A stretch of 64,000 bases of DNA. Source: UBA1930 sp943368475. GTDB lineage: Bacteria > Bacteroidota > Bacteroidia > Chitinophagales > Chitinophagaceae. A program made the position numbers and the translations under genes. A model generated the notes under the pieces. The model was not told the DNA's origin, made no database searches, and was given only the letters and a program-made list of their open reading frames with translations. The stretch covers positions 1 to 64,000 of the forward strand of contig CALRLF020000001.1 in NCBI GenBank assembly GCA_943368475.1, given 5' to 3'. Below are positions 42,677-51,695 of the stretch, piece by piece. Every line of letters starts with the position of its first letter. Positions within the stretch are counted from its first letter, which is position 1.

Positions 42677-42892
42677 TTAACAGCAAGATTTTTTTGCTGT
42701 AGTCTCCTCTTTTCCTACACCTAATTTATCTAAGAAAAAATCTAACGGACAAAATTTGGTAAAGGAAGATTGCAATAAATTAACACCCACAAATACACCC
42801 AACCACAACCATTGAATGCTTACAAAATAGGTGAGGATAATACTTGCTAACATAAATATGCCAGCTACGGCACGTACAATACGTTCTTTCAT
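42677..42892 (-). CDS. DUF2892 membrane protein ending the efflux operon
   Basis: 71 residues with two hydrophobic segments (IVRAVAGIFMLASIILTYFV, WLWLGVFVGVNLLQSSF) and a family-typical FCPLDFFLDKLG. The tail is short and ends in SCC, a possible metal-binding pair. The same DUF2892 module occurs in the + strand gene across the terminator, so the two operons end tail to tail with related proteins. It is the last gene of the TolC-MFP-RND-PII-like operon, 16 bases after the PII-like gene. Role unknown; inner membrane. Confidence 0.8.
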   Translation of the reverse strand: MKERIVRAVAGIFMLASIILTYFVSIQWLWLGVFVGVNLLQSSFTKFCPLDFFLDKLGVGKEETTAKKSCC

Positions 42893-42908
42893 TTTTTTAT
42901 TTTAAAGT

Positions 42909-43214
42909 TTAACTATGTTGTTCTACAGGCACAATAAATGCATGAATGGGAAAACGTTGATCTGTTTCCAGTGTATGTTCTTTAACCAGTTGTAAAGCCA
43001 AATTGGCTTGAGCATCTAAGCAAAAACTTACAAACAATAATGCATCGGTAGTATTATCATTTTTACCAAACCAATTGTCTAAAGCATAACCTTGATGTTG
43101 TGTTTTATGACCAGCGGTTGCAGTAACACTAAATACTGGAATACTTGCTTTTTCCAATATTTGGTTTACCCCATTTATATCTTCTTTTATACTGGTAATG
43201 ATTAAAAGTTTCAT
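42909..43214 (-). CDS. PII-like small protein of the efflux operon
   Basis: 101 residues with a ferredoxin-like order of strands and helices: KLLIITSIKEDINGVNQILEKASIPVFSVTAT, then a loop GHKTQHQGYALDNWFGKNDN, then ALLFVSFCLDAQANLALQLVKEH and a final RFPIHAFIVPVEQ. This fits PII-like proteins of metal or RND efflux loci (DUF3240-like), where the loop is the regulatory T-loop analogue. No PII uridylylation tyrosine motif is evident. It lies between the RND permease (29-base gap) and a small membrane gene. It may sense a ligand and control the pump; this is inference. Confidence 0.55.
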   Translation of the reverse strand: MKLLIITSIKEDINGVNQILEKASIPVFSVTATAGHKTQHQGYALDNWFGKNDNTTDALLFVSFCLDAQANLALQLVKEHTLETDQRFPIHAFIVPVEQHS

Positions 43215-43243
43215 AATTGATTATTTGATTTATTCTATTTTAT

Positions 43244-46200
43244 TTATTTTGTTTTCTTACGCATCATTTTATAATACAACAATGGCACAACCAATAGGGT
43301 TAAAAAGGTTGACGTAATAGTGCCTCCCATTAATGAAATAGCTAAGCCCTGAAAAATTGGATCGAATAAAATAATAACTGCACCCAACACCACAGCACCA
43401 GCAGTAAGTAATATTGGTGTAGTACGCACTGCACCAGCTTCTATGATAGCTTGCTTTAATGGTATATCTTCATTTAATCGAATATTAATGAAATCTATGA
43501 GCAACACTGAATTTCGAACCATTACACCAGCCAATGCAATAAACCCAATCATAGAAGTTGCTGTAAAATAAGCTCCCATCATCCAGTGACCTAATAAAAT
43601 ACCAATTAATGAAAGTGGAATAGCAGCCAACATAATAATTGGTACTGTAAAGTTTTGAAACCAACCTACAATTAACATGTAAATAATTAATATCACCACA
43701 CCAAAGGCAATACCCAAATCTCTAAATACCTCATAGGTAATTTGCCATTCACCATCCCATTTTAAAGAGAAATTATCTTCATTATCTGGTTGATGGTTGT
43801 ACTCTTCATTTAATGTATATCCTTTGGGCAATTGAATGGTTTTTAAACTGTCGGATATTGCTGAAATTGCATAAGACGGACTTTCTAATTTCCCAGCCAT
43901 ATCGGCCAAAACATACACCACTCTTTTTTGGTTTTTACGATAAATACTTTTCTCTTTTATGCTCTCTTTCACCTGTACCAAATCTCCAATAGGTATTGCT
44001 GTACCTTGTTGTGAAATAATTTTTAAGTTCTTAATATCGTTGATAGAAGCTTTGTCCTCATTGGCCAAACGCAACACAATATTTTCCTGACTATAAGAAT
44101 TGGGCTTGTGTAAATTACCCACTGGCTGACCAGATAAAGCAGCATTAACTGTTGCAACAATTTGTGCTGGTGCAACACCATAACGCATGGCTTTTTCTTT
44201 ATCTACCTCAAAATTAAATTGTGTTTGGTCATCTTCCATATACCAATCAACATCTACTACATCGGCAGTTTTTGAAAATCGATTTTTTATTTGCTCGGCT
44301 ATGGCTGTTTGTTGTGCATAATCAGGTCCGTATATCTCTGCTACTAAAGTTGATAATACAGGCGGCCCTGGTGGAATTTCAACCAATTTAATATTGGCAT
44401 TAAACTTCTTAGCAATTGCTTGCATAGGTTCACGCATCGATTTTGCAATATCGTGGCTTTGCATACTACGTTGCGTTTTATCTACCAAATTCACTTGTAT
44501 ATCAGCAACATTGTTGCCTTTGCGTATATCATAATGCCTCACCAATCCATTAAAACTAATGGGCCCTGCTGTGCCAATATAGGCTTGATAATTACGTACT
44601 AATTTTTGCTGAGACACATAAGCAGCCACTTCACGAGCAACGGCTTGTGTTTTTTCTAAAGTAGTTCCTTCTGGCATATCTATTACCACTTGAAACTCAT
44701 TTTTATTATCAAAAGGCAGCATTTTAACTGCTACAGCTTTGGTATAAAACATAGACAATGATGCCAATAAAACCACTACAATAGAAACAATGAAAGTCCA
44801 GCGTTTCCAACGTGTAACCAACATTGGATTAATGAAAGCATAGTACAGTTTATAAATTTTACTTTGCTCTAAACTAACTGCTGGTTTTTCCTTACCATGT
44901 GTTTCTTTTTCACGAAGTATGATATAACCTAAATATGGTGTTAGCGTTAATGCAACAATTAAAGAAAGCAACATGGCAATAGATGCACCAATGGGCATAG
45001 GACTCATATAAGGCCCCATCAATCCACTTACAAAAGCCATAGGTAATACAGCTGCAATAACAGTGAAGGTTGCTAAAATGGTTGGGTTGCCTACTTCATT
45101 AATAGCAAAGATGGCAGCTTGATGAAAAGGTAATTTTTTCATCTTAAAATGTCTATGCATATTCTCTGCAATAATGATAGAATCATCGACCACAATACCA
45201 GTAATAAATACCAACGCAAATAAGGTTATTCGATTCAGGGTATAATCCATTAAATAATAACTCAACAGTGTTAATGCAAATGTTACTGGTACCGATAAAA
45301 ATACCACTAAACCACCACGCCAACCCATTGCAAGCATTACAAATAAGGTAACTGCAACAATAGAAATAAACAGGTGAAACAATAATTCACTCACTTTTTC
45401 GGAGGCCGTTTCTCCATAGTTCCTAGAAACAGTTAATTGAACATCGTTTGGTAAAATTTCTTTTTTTAAATGTTCCACTTTTTCTGTAATCCTTTCACTC
45501 AGTTGCATCGCATCTGCACCTTTTCTTTTAGCAATAGATAAAGTAACAGCAGGATAAACACTGGTTAAATTTTTTGAAGTATCAGCTTTTCCTTTTCCAA
45601 ATAAAACATACTGACTGGGCGTTTCAGCACCTTCTTGTATTGTTGCAACCTGACGTAAGTACACAGGCATATTTTGATTTACACCAACCACCAAATTGGC
45701 TACATCATCCGTTGTATTTAAAAAATTGCCTGTTTCTACAGCAAAAGCTGTGTCTTGTTTTACCAAAGTGCCAGAGCTAAACTGCACATTGCTGCCCTGC
45801 ATATTTTTACTGATGCTTAAAAAATCTACATGATTTTCAGCCATTTTATCTTTATCTAAAATCACCTTCACTTCACGGCTTCTACCACCCAAAATATTTA
45901 CTGCAGCAACATCATTAATCTTTTTTATTTCATTGGTTAATACTTCCCCAATTTGTTTTAACTGATAATCACTTTGCGTATCACTCCATAAGGTTAAACC
46001 CAACACAGGCACGTCGTCAATGGCACGTGTTTTAATCATGGGCATTGTAACACCTTGTGGCATTTTGTCCATGTTTTTCATTAACTCATTGTACAGTTTT
46101 ACCATGCTGCGTTCTACATCTTCACCCACATGAAACTGCACAATTAACATAGCTTGCCCTTTCATAGAAGTTGAATACACATACTCTACACCTTTTACAT

Positions 46201-46432
46201 TAGAAACAATTTTTTCTAATGGGGCAACCAATTTTGTTTCTACTTCTTTAGGTTCAGCACCTGGAAATCCAATAAAAATATCGGCAATCGGCACTTCAAT
46301 TTGTGGCTCCTCCTCACGTGGAATAAGCATGGTAGCGTAAGCACCAATTAATAAAAATGCAATCATTAATAAAATCGTTAATCTCGATTTAATGAAAGCA
46401 CTGGCTATTTTACCTGAAAATCCTTCTTGCAT
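43244..46432 (-). CDS. RND efflux permease (AcrB/HAE-like)
   Basis: 1062 residues from ATG 46430-46432; a longer frame to 46507 runs into a palindromic repeat and is rejected. It has two large periplasmic loops and twelve membrane segments. A TM4 motif (FITGIVVDDSIIIAENMHRHFKMKK) carries the paired aspartates of the proton relay. Other family phrases are IPREEEPQIEVPIADIFIGFPGA near the N-terminus and GVMVRNSVLLIDFINIRL near the C-terminus. It works with the adaptor and TolC protein encoded upstream to expel drugs, metals or metabolites. The PII-like and DUF2892 partners hint at metals, but substrate cannot be read from sequence. Confidence 0.92.
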   Translation of the reverse strand: MQEGFSGKIASAFIKSRLTILLMIAFLLIGAYATMLIPREEEPQIEVPIADIFIGFPGAEPKEVETKLVAPLEKIVSNVKGVEYVYSTSMKGQAMLIVQFHVGEDVERSMVKLYNELMKNMDKMPQGVTMPMIKTRAIDDVPVLGLTLWSDTQSDYQLKQIGEVLTNEIKKINDVAAVNILGGRSREVKVILDKDKMAENHVDFLSISKNMQGSNVQFSSGTLVKQDTAFAVETGNFLNTTDDVANLVVGVNQNMPVYLRQVATIQEGAETPSQYVLFGKGKADTSKNLTSVYPAVTLSIAKRKGADAMQLSERITEKVEHLKKEILPNDVQLTVSRNYGETASEKVSELLFHLFISIVAVTLFVMLAMGWRGGLVVFLSVPVTFALTLLSYYLMDYTLNRITLFALVFITGIVVDDSIIIAENMHRHFKMKKLPFHQAAIFAINEVGNPTILATFTVIAAVLPMAFVSGLMGPYMSPMPIGASIAMLLSLIVALTLTPYLGYIILREKETHGKEKPAVSLEQSKIYKLYYAFINPMLVTRWKRWTFIVSIVVVLLASLSMFYTKAVAVKMLPFDNKNEFQVVIDMPEGTTLEKTQAVAREVAAYVSQQKLVRNYQAYIGTAGPISFNGLVRHYDIRKGNNVADIQVNLVDKTQRSMQSHDIAKSMREPMQAIAKKFNANIKLVEIPPGPPVLSTLVAEIYGPDYAQQTAIAEQIKNRFSKTADVVDVDWYMEDDQTQFNFEVDKEKAMRYGVAPAQIVATVNAALSGQPVGNLHKPNSYSQENIVLRLANEDKASINDIKNLKIISQQGTAIPIGDLVQVKESIKEKSIYRKNQKRVVYVLADMAGKLESPSYAISAISDSLKTIQLPKGYTLNEEYNHQPDNEDNFSLKWDGEWQITYEVFRDLGIAFGVVILIIYMLIVGWFQNFTVPIIMLAAIPLSLIGILLGHWMMGAYFTATSMIGFIALAGVMVRNSVLLIDFINIRLNEDIPLKQAIIEAGAVRTTPILLTAGAVVLGAVIILFDPIFQGLAISLMGGTITSTFLTLLVVPLLYYKMMRKKTK

Positions 46433-46464
46433 AATTGCGTTTTTATAATTTTTTATTTTATGAT

Positions 46465-46594
46465 ACCGGCAGTTGAATAAGCATGAAGCTTTTGTTGCGT
46501 CGCACACTTCAACATTTAGAACCTTGTTGAACTATGTTAATGCAGTACAAGTGTGCGACGCAACCAATGTTTCATAGTATTTCTACAGCTGGTT
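46465..46594. repeat. Complete 130 bp palindromic element (GTTGCGTCGCACACTT arms)
   Basis: GTTGCGTCGCACACTT (46494-46509) pairs perfectly with AAGTGTGCGACGCAAC (46549-46564) around a 39-base loop. Outer arms 46465-46493 and 46565-46594 are related at roughly two thirds of positions (ACCGGC...ATGAAGC and its mirror). It fills the gap between the adaptor and permease genes of an operon. Confidence 0.85.
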
Positions 46595-46611
46595 ACCCAA
46601 TGCTATTTCAA

Positions 46612-47697
46612 CTATTTTACAGTCACTTTTACACCATTAAATAGTTTACCATTTGCGGTTGCTATAAATGTTTCATTTTTATTTAAGCCTGATAAAACTT
46701 CTACTTTATCTCCATAAATTTTGCCCAATTGAACCCAACGTAATAAAGCAGTATTGCTAGTGCTAACGGTATAAACACCTGTTAATTCATCTTTGTGAAT
46801 TATACTTGACGCAGGTACTAAAACAGCTTCAGTTTGTACCATTATTTTATCTTTGGTTTCGATATTTACATTTACATACATACCAGCATACAAGCCTTGT
46901 GTTGCATTTTCAGGAATGCTGAGTTTAATAATGTACTGACCTCCAGAAAACTGAGAAGAAGGATTGATTTGCGAAACTTTTGCTATAAAATTTTTATTAG
47001 TAGATTTAATATTTATAGTTGCTGCTTTTCCTAATTTTACTTTATTTATATCGTTTTCGGCAATGGCAGCACTCACTTGTAAATTGCCAGATTGCTCTAC
47101 CATTAATAAAGGCATTCCAGGGTTTGCAATACTGCCAATTTCAGCATTTTTTTGTGTAATAATTCCGCTGAAAGGAGCTGTTAATGTAGTATAAGCCATC
47201 ATTGCATTTACTTCATTACGCATTTGTTTGGCGGCCTCCATTTTAGCTTTTACACTATTGTATTGTAGTGTAACATTATCTAACTCTTTTGCTGTTGCAC
47301 TTTGTTGTTTATATAAAGCCGTAAAACGATCTACATCTTTTTGAGCAGCATTCATGGCAGCTTCTGCTTCAGCAATCATCGCTTGTGTTTGAGCTCGTTT
47401 TGCTTTAAAATCTTCATCGCTAATCGTTGCTAAAACCTGTCCCTTATTTACATGGTCACCCACTTTTACAGTTAGGCTAGTTATTCGTCCCATAACCCTT
47501 GTACTAATGGCTGCAGTTTGATTGGCTTCCAATTGTCCACTTGCATTAATGGCATTATTCAACTGTTGTGAGGGTGACGTAACTGTTACTTCAACTGTTG
47601 TATCGTTTGTTGTTGATTTTTCTTCTTTTTTTCCTGAACAAGATTGAAGAGCGATTAAGGTTATGCCAGTGAAAAGTAGTATTCCTGTTTTAAACAT
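46612..47697 (-). CDS. RND efflux periplasmic adaptor (membrane fusion lipoprotein)
   Basis: 361 residues. The lipobox is in GITLIALQSCSGKKEE. Adaptor order is clear: a barrel-sandwich half (AAISTRVMGRITSLTVKVGDHVNKGQVLATI), a long coiled-coil hairpin (about residues 90-160), the second half (YTTLTAPFSGIITQKNAEIGSIANPGMPLL), a beta-barrel and a membrane-proximal part. It links the permease to TolC across the periplasm. It is 19 bases after the TolC gene and is separated from the permease gene by the palindromic element. Confidence 0.93.
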   Translation of the reverse strand: MFKTGILLFTGITLIALQSCSGKKEEKSTTNDTTVEVTVTSPSQQLNNAINASGQLEANQTAAISTRVMGRITSLTVKVGDHVNKGQVLATISDEDFKAKRAQTQAMIAEAEAAMNAAQKDVDRFTALYKQQSATAKELDNVTLQYNSVKAKMEAAKQMRNEVNAMMAYTTLTAPFSGIITQKNAEIGSIANPGMPLLMVEQSGNLQVSAAIAENDINKVKLGKAATINIKSTNKNFIAKVSQINPSSQFSGGQYIIKLSIPENATQGLYAGMYVNVNIETKDKIMVQTEAVLVPASSIIHKDELTGVYTVSTSNTALLRWVQLGKIYGDKVEVLSGLNKNETFIATANGKLFNGVKVTVK

Positions 47698-47716
47698 ATC
47701 AGTATATTTTAAATTT

Positions 47717-49024
47717 TTATTTAGTTGTTGTAGTTAAAAATTGTATGGTTAAGGCAGCCATTTGTTGTTCGAACTCTGCCTGCGTATAGCCAAGTTTTTG
47801 TTGGGCTAATTGCGTTTGAGCCATGAGAACATCATTGGTTTTTACCAATCCCTGATTGTAACGATTTTGTAAAATGCGTAAGGCTTCTGATGATTGTTCG
47901 ATTGATTGTTGGGCTTGTTTTAACTTAAAATGAGCATCGGCAAACTGACGTTTTGTTTGATTGAGTTGTAATTGACTTTGCTCTTTTTGTTGAGTAAGTT
48001 GTTCGTTTAATTTACTACGCTCAATTTGTTGTGTGGCAATGCTATTTTTAGTGCTATTGCCTTTAAAAATATTCCAGCTTACTTGTATGCCAGCTAAGTA
48101 TGCATTGGCACCAAAGCCCAACATTCTACTATCGTTTAATTGAAAAGAACCAAAAGCATTTAGCTTAGGTAAATAACTCATTTTAGTAGATTGAATCATT
48201 AAATCGAAACTCTCTAAGGCTTTTTCTGTTGCTTTAAAATCTGCCCTATTGGTTGGAACGATTGCAATGGTATCTATGAACGATTGTTTGTTTTCAACAG
48301 TTGTATAAACAAAACCTGTTGGTTTCCCCATTAATAAACTGAGGTAATCACTTGCATTGTGAATATTACTATTAGTTTCAGCAATTTGTGTTTCAATAGT
48401 ACTGATTTGCACTTGTGCATTCAATACATCTGATTTTTGAATTAATCCTTGCTGTAAATAATTATTGGCCTGTTGCTGCATGGCTTTTGCTGTAATTAAA
48501 GCTTCAGCCAATACTTTTTTTGCACTATATAACAATTGTAGTTGCAGGTAAGCTTTTTGTGTTTCGTAAGCAATATGCTCTTTAGTTCGTTGGGTTGCAA
48601 AGCCATAAATCTCCGTTTGTTTGGCTGCGGCTTTACGCATGTACAATAAATCCATGTTTATGATGGGTTGTTGTACTTCTATTTTGGTCATAAAATCGGG
48701 TGTACCCGTTGGATGATTTAATAGATTTGGATTAAAATCGGCAGCTCCAATACTTTTTTGTTGCAGCTTAAATCCAAATGCATTTAGTGGGTTGTTGGTA
48801 CTAAAGGCTGTGTAGCTCAACCCAACTTGTGGTAAATAAATGGCATCTGTTTGTTTATAACGGGCAGCAGCCAATTTTTCATCAATACCAGCTAATTGAA
48901 CCGCTTTGTTTTCTTTGGTTGCAGCAGCAACAGCTTCGCCCATGCTTAGCTGCTTAATACTGTCTTGTGCACCAACTACACCAAATATTAAAAGAAAGAA
49001 ACCTAAAAACACTTGTCTACGCAT
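47717..49024 (-). CDS. TolC family outer membrane efflux protein
   Basis: 435 residues with a signal peptide (MRRQVFLGFFLLIFGVVGAQ). The long helical repeats typical of TolC are visible twice: AYETQKAYLQLQLLYSAKKVLAEALITAKAMQQQANNYLQQGLIQKSDVLNAQVQ and, near the end, NQTKRQFADAHFKLKQAQQSIEQSSEALRILQNRYNQGLVKTNDVLMAQTQLAQ. It forms the outer membrane exit duct of the pump. It is the first gene of the operon and is divergent from the cbb3 operon, with a promoter at 49044-49051. Confidence 0.92.
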   Translation of the reverse strand: MRRQVFLGFFLLIFGVVGAQDSIKQLSMGEAVAAATKENKAVQLAGIDEKLAAARYKQTDAIYLPQVGLSYTAFSTNNPLNAFGFKLQQKSIGAADFNPNLLNHPTGTPDFMTKIEVQQPIINMDLLYMRKAAAKQTEIYGFATQRTKEHIAYETQKAYLQLQLLYSAKKVLAEALITAKAMQQQANNYLQQGLIQKSDVLNAQVQISTIETQIAETNSNIHNASDYLSLLMGKPTGFVYTTVENKQSFIDTIAIVPTNRADFKATEKALESFDLMIQSTKMSYLPKLNAFGSFQLNDSRMLGFGANAYLAGIQVSWNIFKGNSTKNSIATQQIERSKLNEQLTQQKEQSQLQLNQTKRQFADAHFKLKQAQQSIEQSSEALRILQNRYNQGLVKTNDVLMAQTQLAQQKLGYTQAEFEQQMAALTIQFLTTTTK

Positions 49025-49043
49025 CGTTGTTTATTTTGTGAGG

Positions 49044-49051
49044 CAAAACTA
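49044..49051 (-). promoter_or_regulatory. -7 box of the efflux operon
   Basis: TAGTTTTG on the minus strand, a full match to TAnnTTTG, 19 bases before the TolC ATG. No clear -33 TTG. Confidence 0.5.
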
Positions 49052-49211
49052 TTGGCACTCACTAAGCTCTACGGTGACACAAATCACAAAGCAAAATTTT
49101 AAATAAGCCATGCTCAAATAAAGTAATCAATACAACTTGTCTTACCATTTTACTTTTTTGTAAAAACTCCACTTAACACATACTGCAAATAGTTAATTCA
49201 TTTTGATAAAT

Positions 49212-49225
49212 ATGACGAATGTCAT
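49212..49225. promoter_or_regulatory. Fnr-like palindrome 3 (ATGAC-N4-GTCAT) upstream of ccoS
   Basis: ATGACgaatGTCAT. Its centre (49218.5) lies 55.5 bases before the TTTG of the -7 box at 49270-49277, that is 22 bases (two helical turns) further than at the other two sites. That places it near -63. Confidence 0.65.
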
Positions 49226-49269
49226 GTTTTGGCTTGAGCGTTATCATTTACCAACTTCTTCTCAAAAAA

Positions 49270-49277
49270 TATTTTTG
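49270..49277 (+). promoter_or_regulatory. -7 box of the cbb3 operon
   Basis: TATTTTTG, a full match to TAnnTTTG, 17 bases before the ccoS ATG. No convincing -33 TTG, in line with activation from the palindrome upstream. Confidence 0.55.
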
Positions 49278-49294
49278 TTCTCTAATTGTAAAGT

Positions 49295-49477
49295 ATGAGT
49301 GTAATTATCATTTTACTAATTGCTAGTATCAGTGTTGCTGCATTGTTTTTGGCTGGATTTATCTGGAGTGTAAAAACTGGACAGTATGATGATGATGCAA
49401 GCCCAGCCATTAGAATGCTATTCGACAATAAGCCTTCAAAAAAAGAACCTGAAAATTCAGTCATTACAAAAGCATAA
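49295..49477 (+). CDS. ccoS: cbb3 oxidase assembly protein CcoS
   Basis: 60 residues: one membrane helix (IIILLIASISVAALFLAGFIWSV) followed by KTGQYDDDASPAIRMLFD. The GQYDD...P-x-x-R-M-L phrase is the CcoS hallmark. CcoS is needed for insertion of heme and copper cofactors into the cbb3 oxidase. It is the first gene of the oxidase operon, 69 bases before ccoNO. Confidence 0.93.
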   Translation: MSVIIILLIASISVAALFLAGFIWSVKTGQYDDDASPAIRMLFDNKPSKKEPENSVITKA

Positions 49478-49546
49478 ACTTTTTCATTTATACCAAACAA
49501 ACAACTGGCTGCTTAGGCCAAAATTTAAAACCAGAAAATCGCTTCT

Positions 49547-51679
49547 ATGGAATTAGAAAAATTTTATTACGACAACCGAATTGTTAAGCAGTTTGCTTAT
49601 GCTACAGTTCTTTGGGGTGCAGTTGGCATGTTGGTGGGGTTATTAGCTGCTGTTCAAATTTATTTGCCTGCAGCTAATTTTAATCTACCAATTACCACAT
49701 TTGGTCGTGTTCGACCATTACACACCAATGCTGTAATTTTTGCATTTGTAGGCAATGGTATTTTTATGGGTGTTTACTACTCGTTACAACGACTTTGTAA
49801 AGCCCGTATGTTTAGCGATGTATTAGGCAAAATACATTTTTGGGGTTGGCAATTAATTATCGTTGCTGCTGCTGTTACTTTATTGGGCGGTTATACAACA
49901 GGTAAAGAATATGCCGAGTTAGAGTGGCCAATTGATATTGCCATCACTTTAATTTGGGTGGTATTTGGTATCAACATGTTTGGTACCATTCTTAAAAGAA
50001 GAGAAAGTCATTTGTATGTTGCCATTTGGTTTTTTATAGCTACATGGGTTACAGTGGCTATGTTACACATTGTAAACTCTTTCGAAATTCCTTTTGCTCC
50101 ATTTAAAAGTTACAGTTGGTATGCAGGTGTACAAGATGCATTAGTACAATGGTGGTATGGACATAATGCTGTTGCATTTTTCTTAACTACTCCTTATTTA
50201 GGTATAATGTATTATTTCTTGCCAAAAGCTGCCAATCGTCCGGTATATAGTTATCGTTTATCTATCATTCACTTTTGGGCATTAATCTTCATTTATATAT
50301 GGGCTGGCCCTCACCATTTATTATACACTGCTTTACCCGATTGGGCTCAAAGTTTAGGTGTAGTATTTAGTATTATGTTGATTGCTCCAAGCTGGGGTGG
50401 TATGTTAAATGGTTTATTTACACTACGTGGAGCATGGGATAAAGTTCGTGAAGATGCTGTTTTAAAATTTATGGTGGTTGCTGTAACCTGCTATGGTATG
50501 GCCACTTTCGAAGGTCCAATGCTTAGTTTAAAAAGCGTAAACGCTATTGCACACTACACTGATTGGATTGTTGCTCACGTTCACGTTGGAGCACTAGGTT
50601 GGAACGGATTTTTAACCTTTGGTATTTTGTATTGGATTATTCCAAAAATATTTGATACACAGCTATACTCTAAGAAATTAGCTTCTACCCATTTTTGGAT
50701 AGGAACAATTGGTATTGTGTTGTATGCTGTGCCAATGTATTGGGCAGGATTTGCACAAGCAGAAATGTGGAAACAGTTTACAGAAGAAGGTACCATTAAA
50801 TATCAATTCTTAGAAACAGTAACCAACATTATTCCAATGTATGTTACACGTAGCGTAGGTGGTTTATTGTACTTGAGTGGTGTTTTTGTAATGATATACA
50901 ATTTGGCTAAGACTGTTCAATCTGGAAAATTAATTGCCAATGAAGCTGCTGAAGCTCCTGCATTACCAAAAATTGCAGAAACACATGGTAAACAATATTG
51001 GCATCGCTGGATTGAAGCAAGACCAATACAAATGTTGGTGCTAAGTTTAGTAGCTGTTGCAATTGGTGGTATTCTAGAAATGATTCCTACGTTTTTAATT
51101 AAAGAAAATATACCTACAATTTCTTCTGTTAAACCGTACACACCACTTGAATTACAGGGTCGTGATATTTATGTAAGAGAAGGTTGTTATACCTGCCACT
51201 CACAAATGGTAAGACCTTTCCGTCATGAAGTTGCACGTTATGGCGAATACAGTAAAGCTGGTGAATTTGTGTACGATCATCCATTTCAATGGGGTAGTAA
51301 ACGTACTGGACCAGATTTAGCTAGGGTTGGTGGAAAATATCCCGATAGCTGGCATTACAACCACATGCTAGAACCACAAAGTATGAGTCCTGGTTCTATC
51401 ATGCCATCTTATACTTGGTTGTTTGATAATAAAATTGATACAGCAATTACACCAGCAAAAATCAGGGCAATGCAAACTTTGGGTGTACCATATCCTGAAG
51501 GGTATGATAAAGTAGCCAATACTGATTTAATGGCTCAGGCTAATGCAATAAGAATAGGCCTTAAAGCCGATAAACTTGAAATAGCAAAAGACAAAGAAAT
51601 TATTGCCTTGATTGCTTATTTACAACGAATTGGAACAGATATTAAAAAAGCTGAACCAAGCACACCCGCTATTAAATAA
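49547..51679 (+). CDS. ccoNO: cbb3-type cytochrome oxidase, fused subunits CcoN and CcoO
   Basis: 710 residues. Residues 1 to about 470 are CcoN, with about twelve membrane helices. Heme and copper ligands are visible: RPLHTNAV (low-spin heme), WWYGHNAVAF and AGPHHLLY (CuB histidines), and AHVHVGALGWNGF (heme pair). After a membrane segment, residues about 520-710 are CcoO with a c-type heme site REGCYTCHSQMVRPF near residue 548 and a PGSIMPSYTWL segment with the axial Met. The N-O fusion is the usual form in Bacteroidota. The enzyme is the high-affinity terminal oxidase used at low oxygen. Confidence 0.95.
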   Translation: MELEKFYYDNRIVKQFAYATVLWGAVGMLVGLLAAVQIYLPAANFNLPITTFGRVRPLHTNAVIFAFVGNGIFMGVYYSLQRLCKARMFSDVLGKIHFWGWQLIIVAAAVTLLGGYTTGKEYAELEWPIDIAITLIWVVFGINMFGTILKRRESHLYVAIWFFIATWVTVAMLHIVNSFEIPFAPFKSYSWYAGVQDALVQWWYGHNAVAFFLTTPYLGIMYYFLPKAANRPVYSYRLSIIHFWALIFIYIWAGPHHLLYTALPDWAQSLGVVFSIMLIAPSWGGMLNGLFTLRGAWDKVREDAVLKFMVVAVTCYGMATFEGPMLSLKSVNAIAHYTDWIVAHVHVGALGWNGFLTFGILYWIIPKIFDTQLYSKKLASTHFWIGTIGIVLYAVPMYWAGFAQAEMWKQFTEEGTIKYQFLETVTNIIPMYVTRSVGGLLYLSGVFVMIYNLAKTVQSGKLIANEAAEAPALPKIAETHGKQYWHRWIEARPIQMLVLSLVAVAIGGILEMIPTFLIKENIPTISSVKPYTPLELQGRDIYVREGCYTCHSQMVRPFRHEVARYGEYSKAGEFVYDHPFQWGSKRTGPDLARVGGKYPDSWHYNHMLEPQSMSPGSIMPSYTWLFDNKIDTAITPAKIRAMQTLGVPYPEGYDKVANTDLMAQANAIRIGLKADKLEIAKDKEIIALIAYLQRIGTDIKKAEPSTPAIK

Positions 51680-51695
51680 CTACTTAAAATAAGAT

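Noticed and set aside
46433..46507. N-terminal extension of the RND permease frame
   Set aside because: It is encoded by an arm of the palindromic element and has no RND similarity; the ATG at 46432 begins the typical helix.
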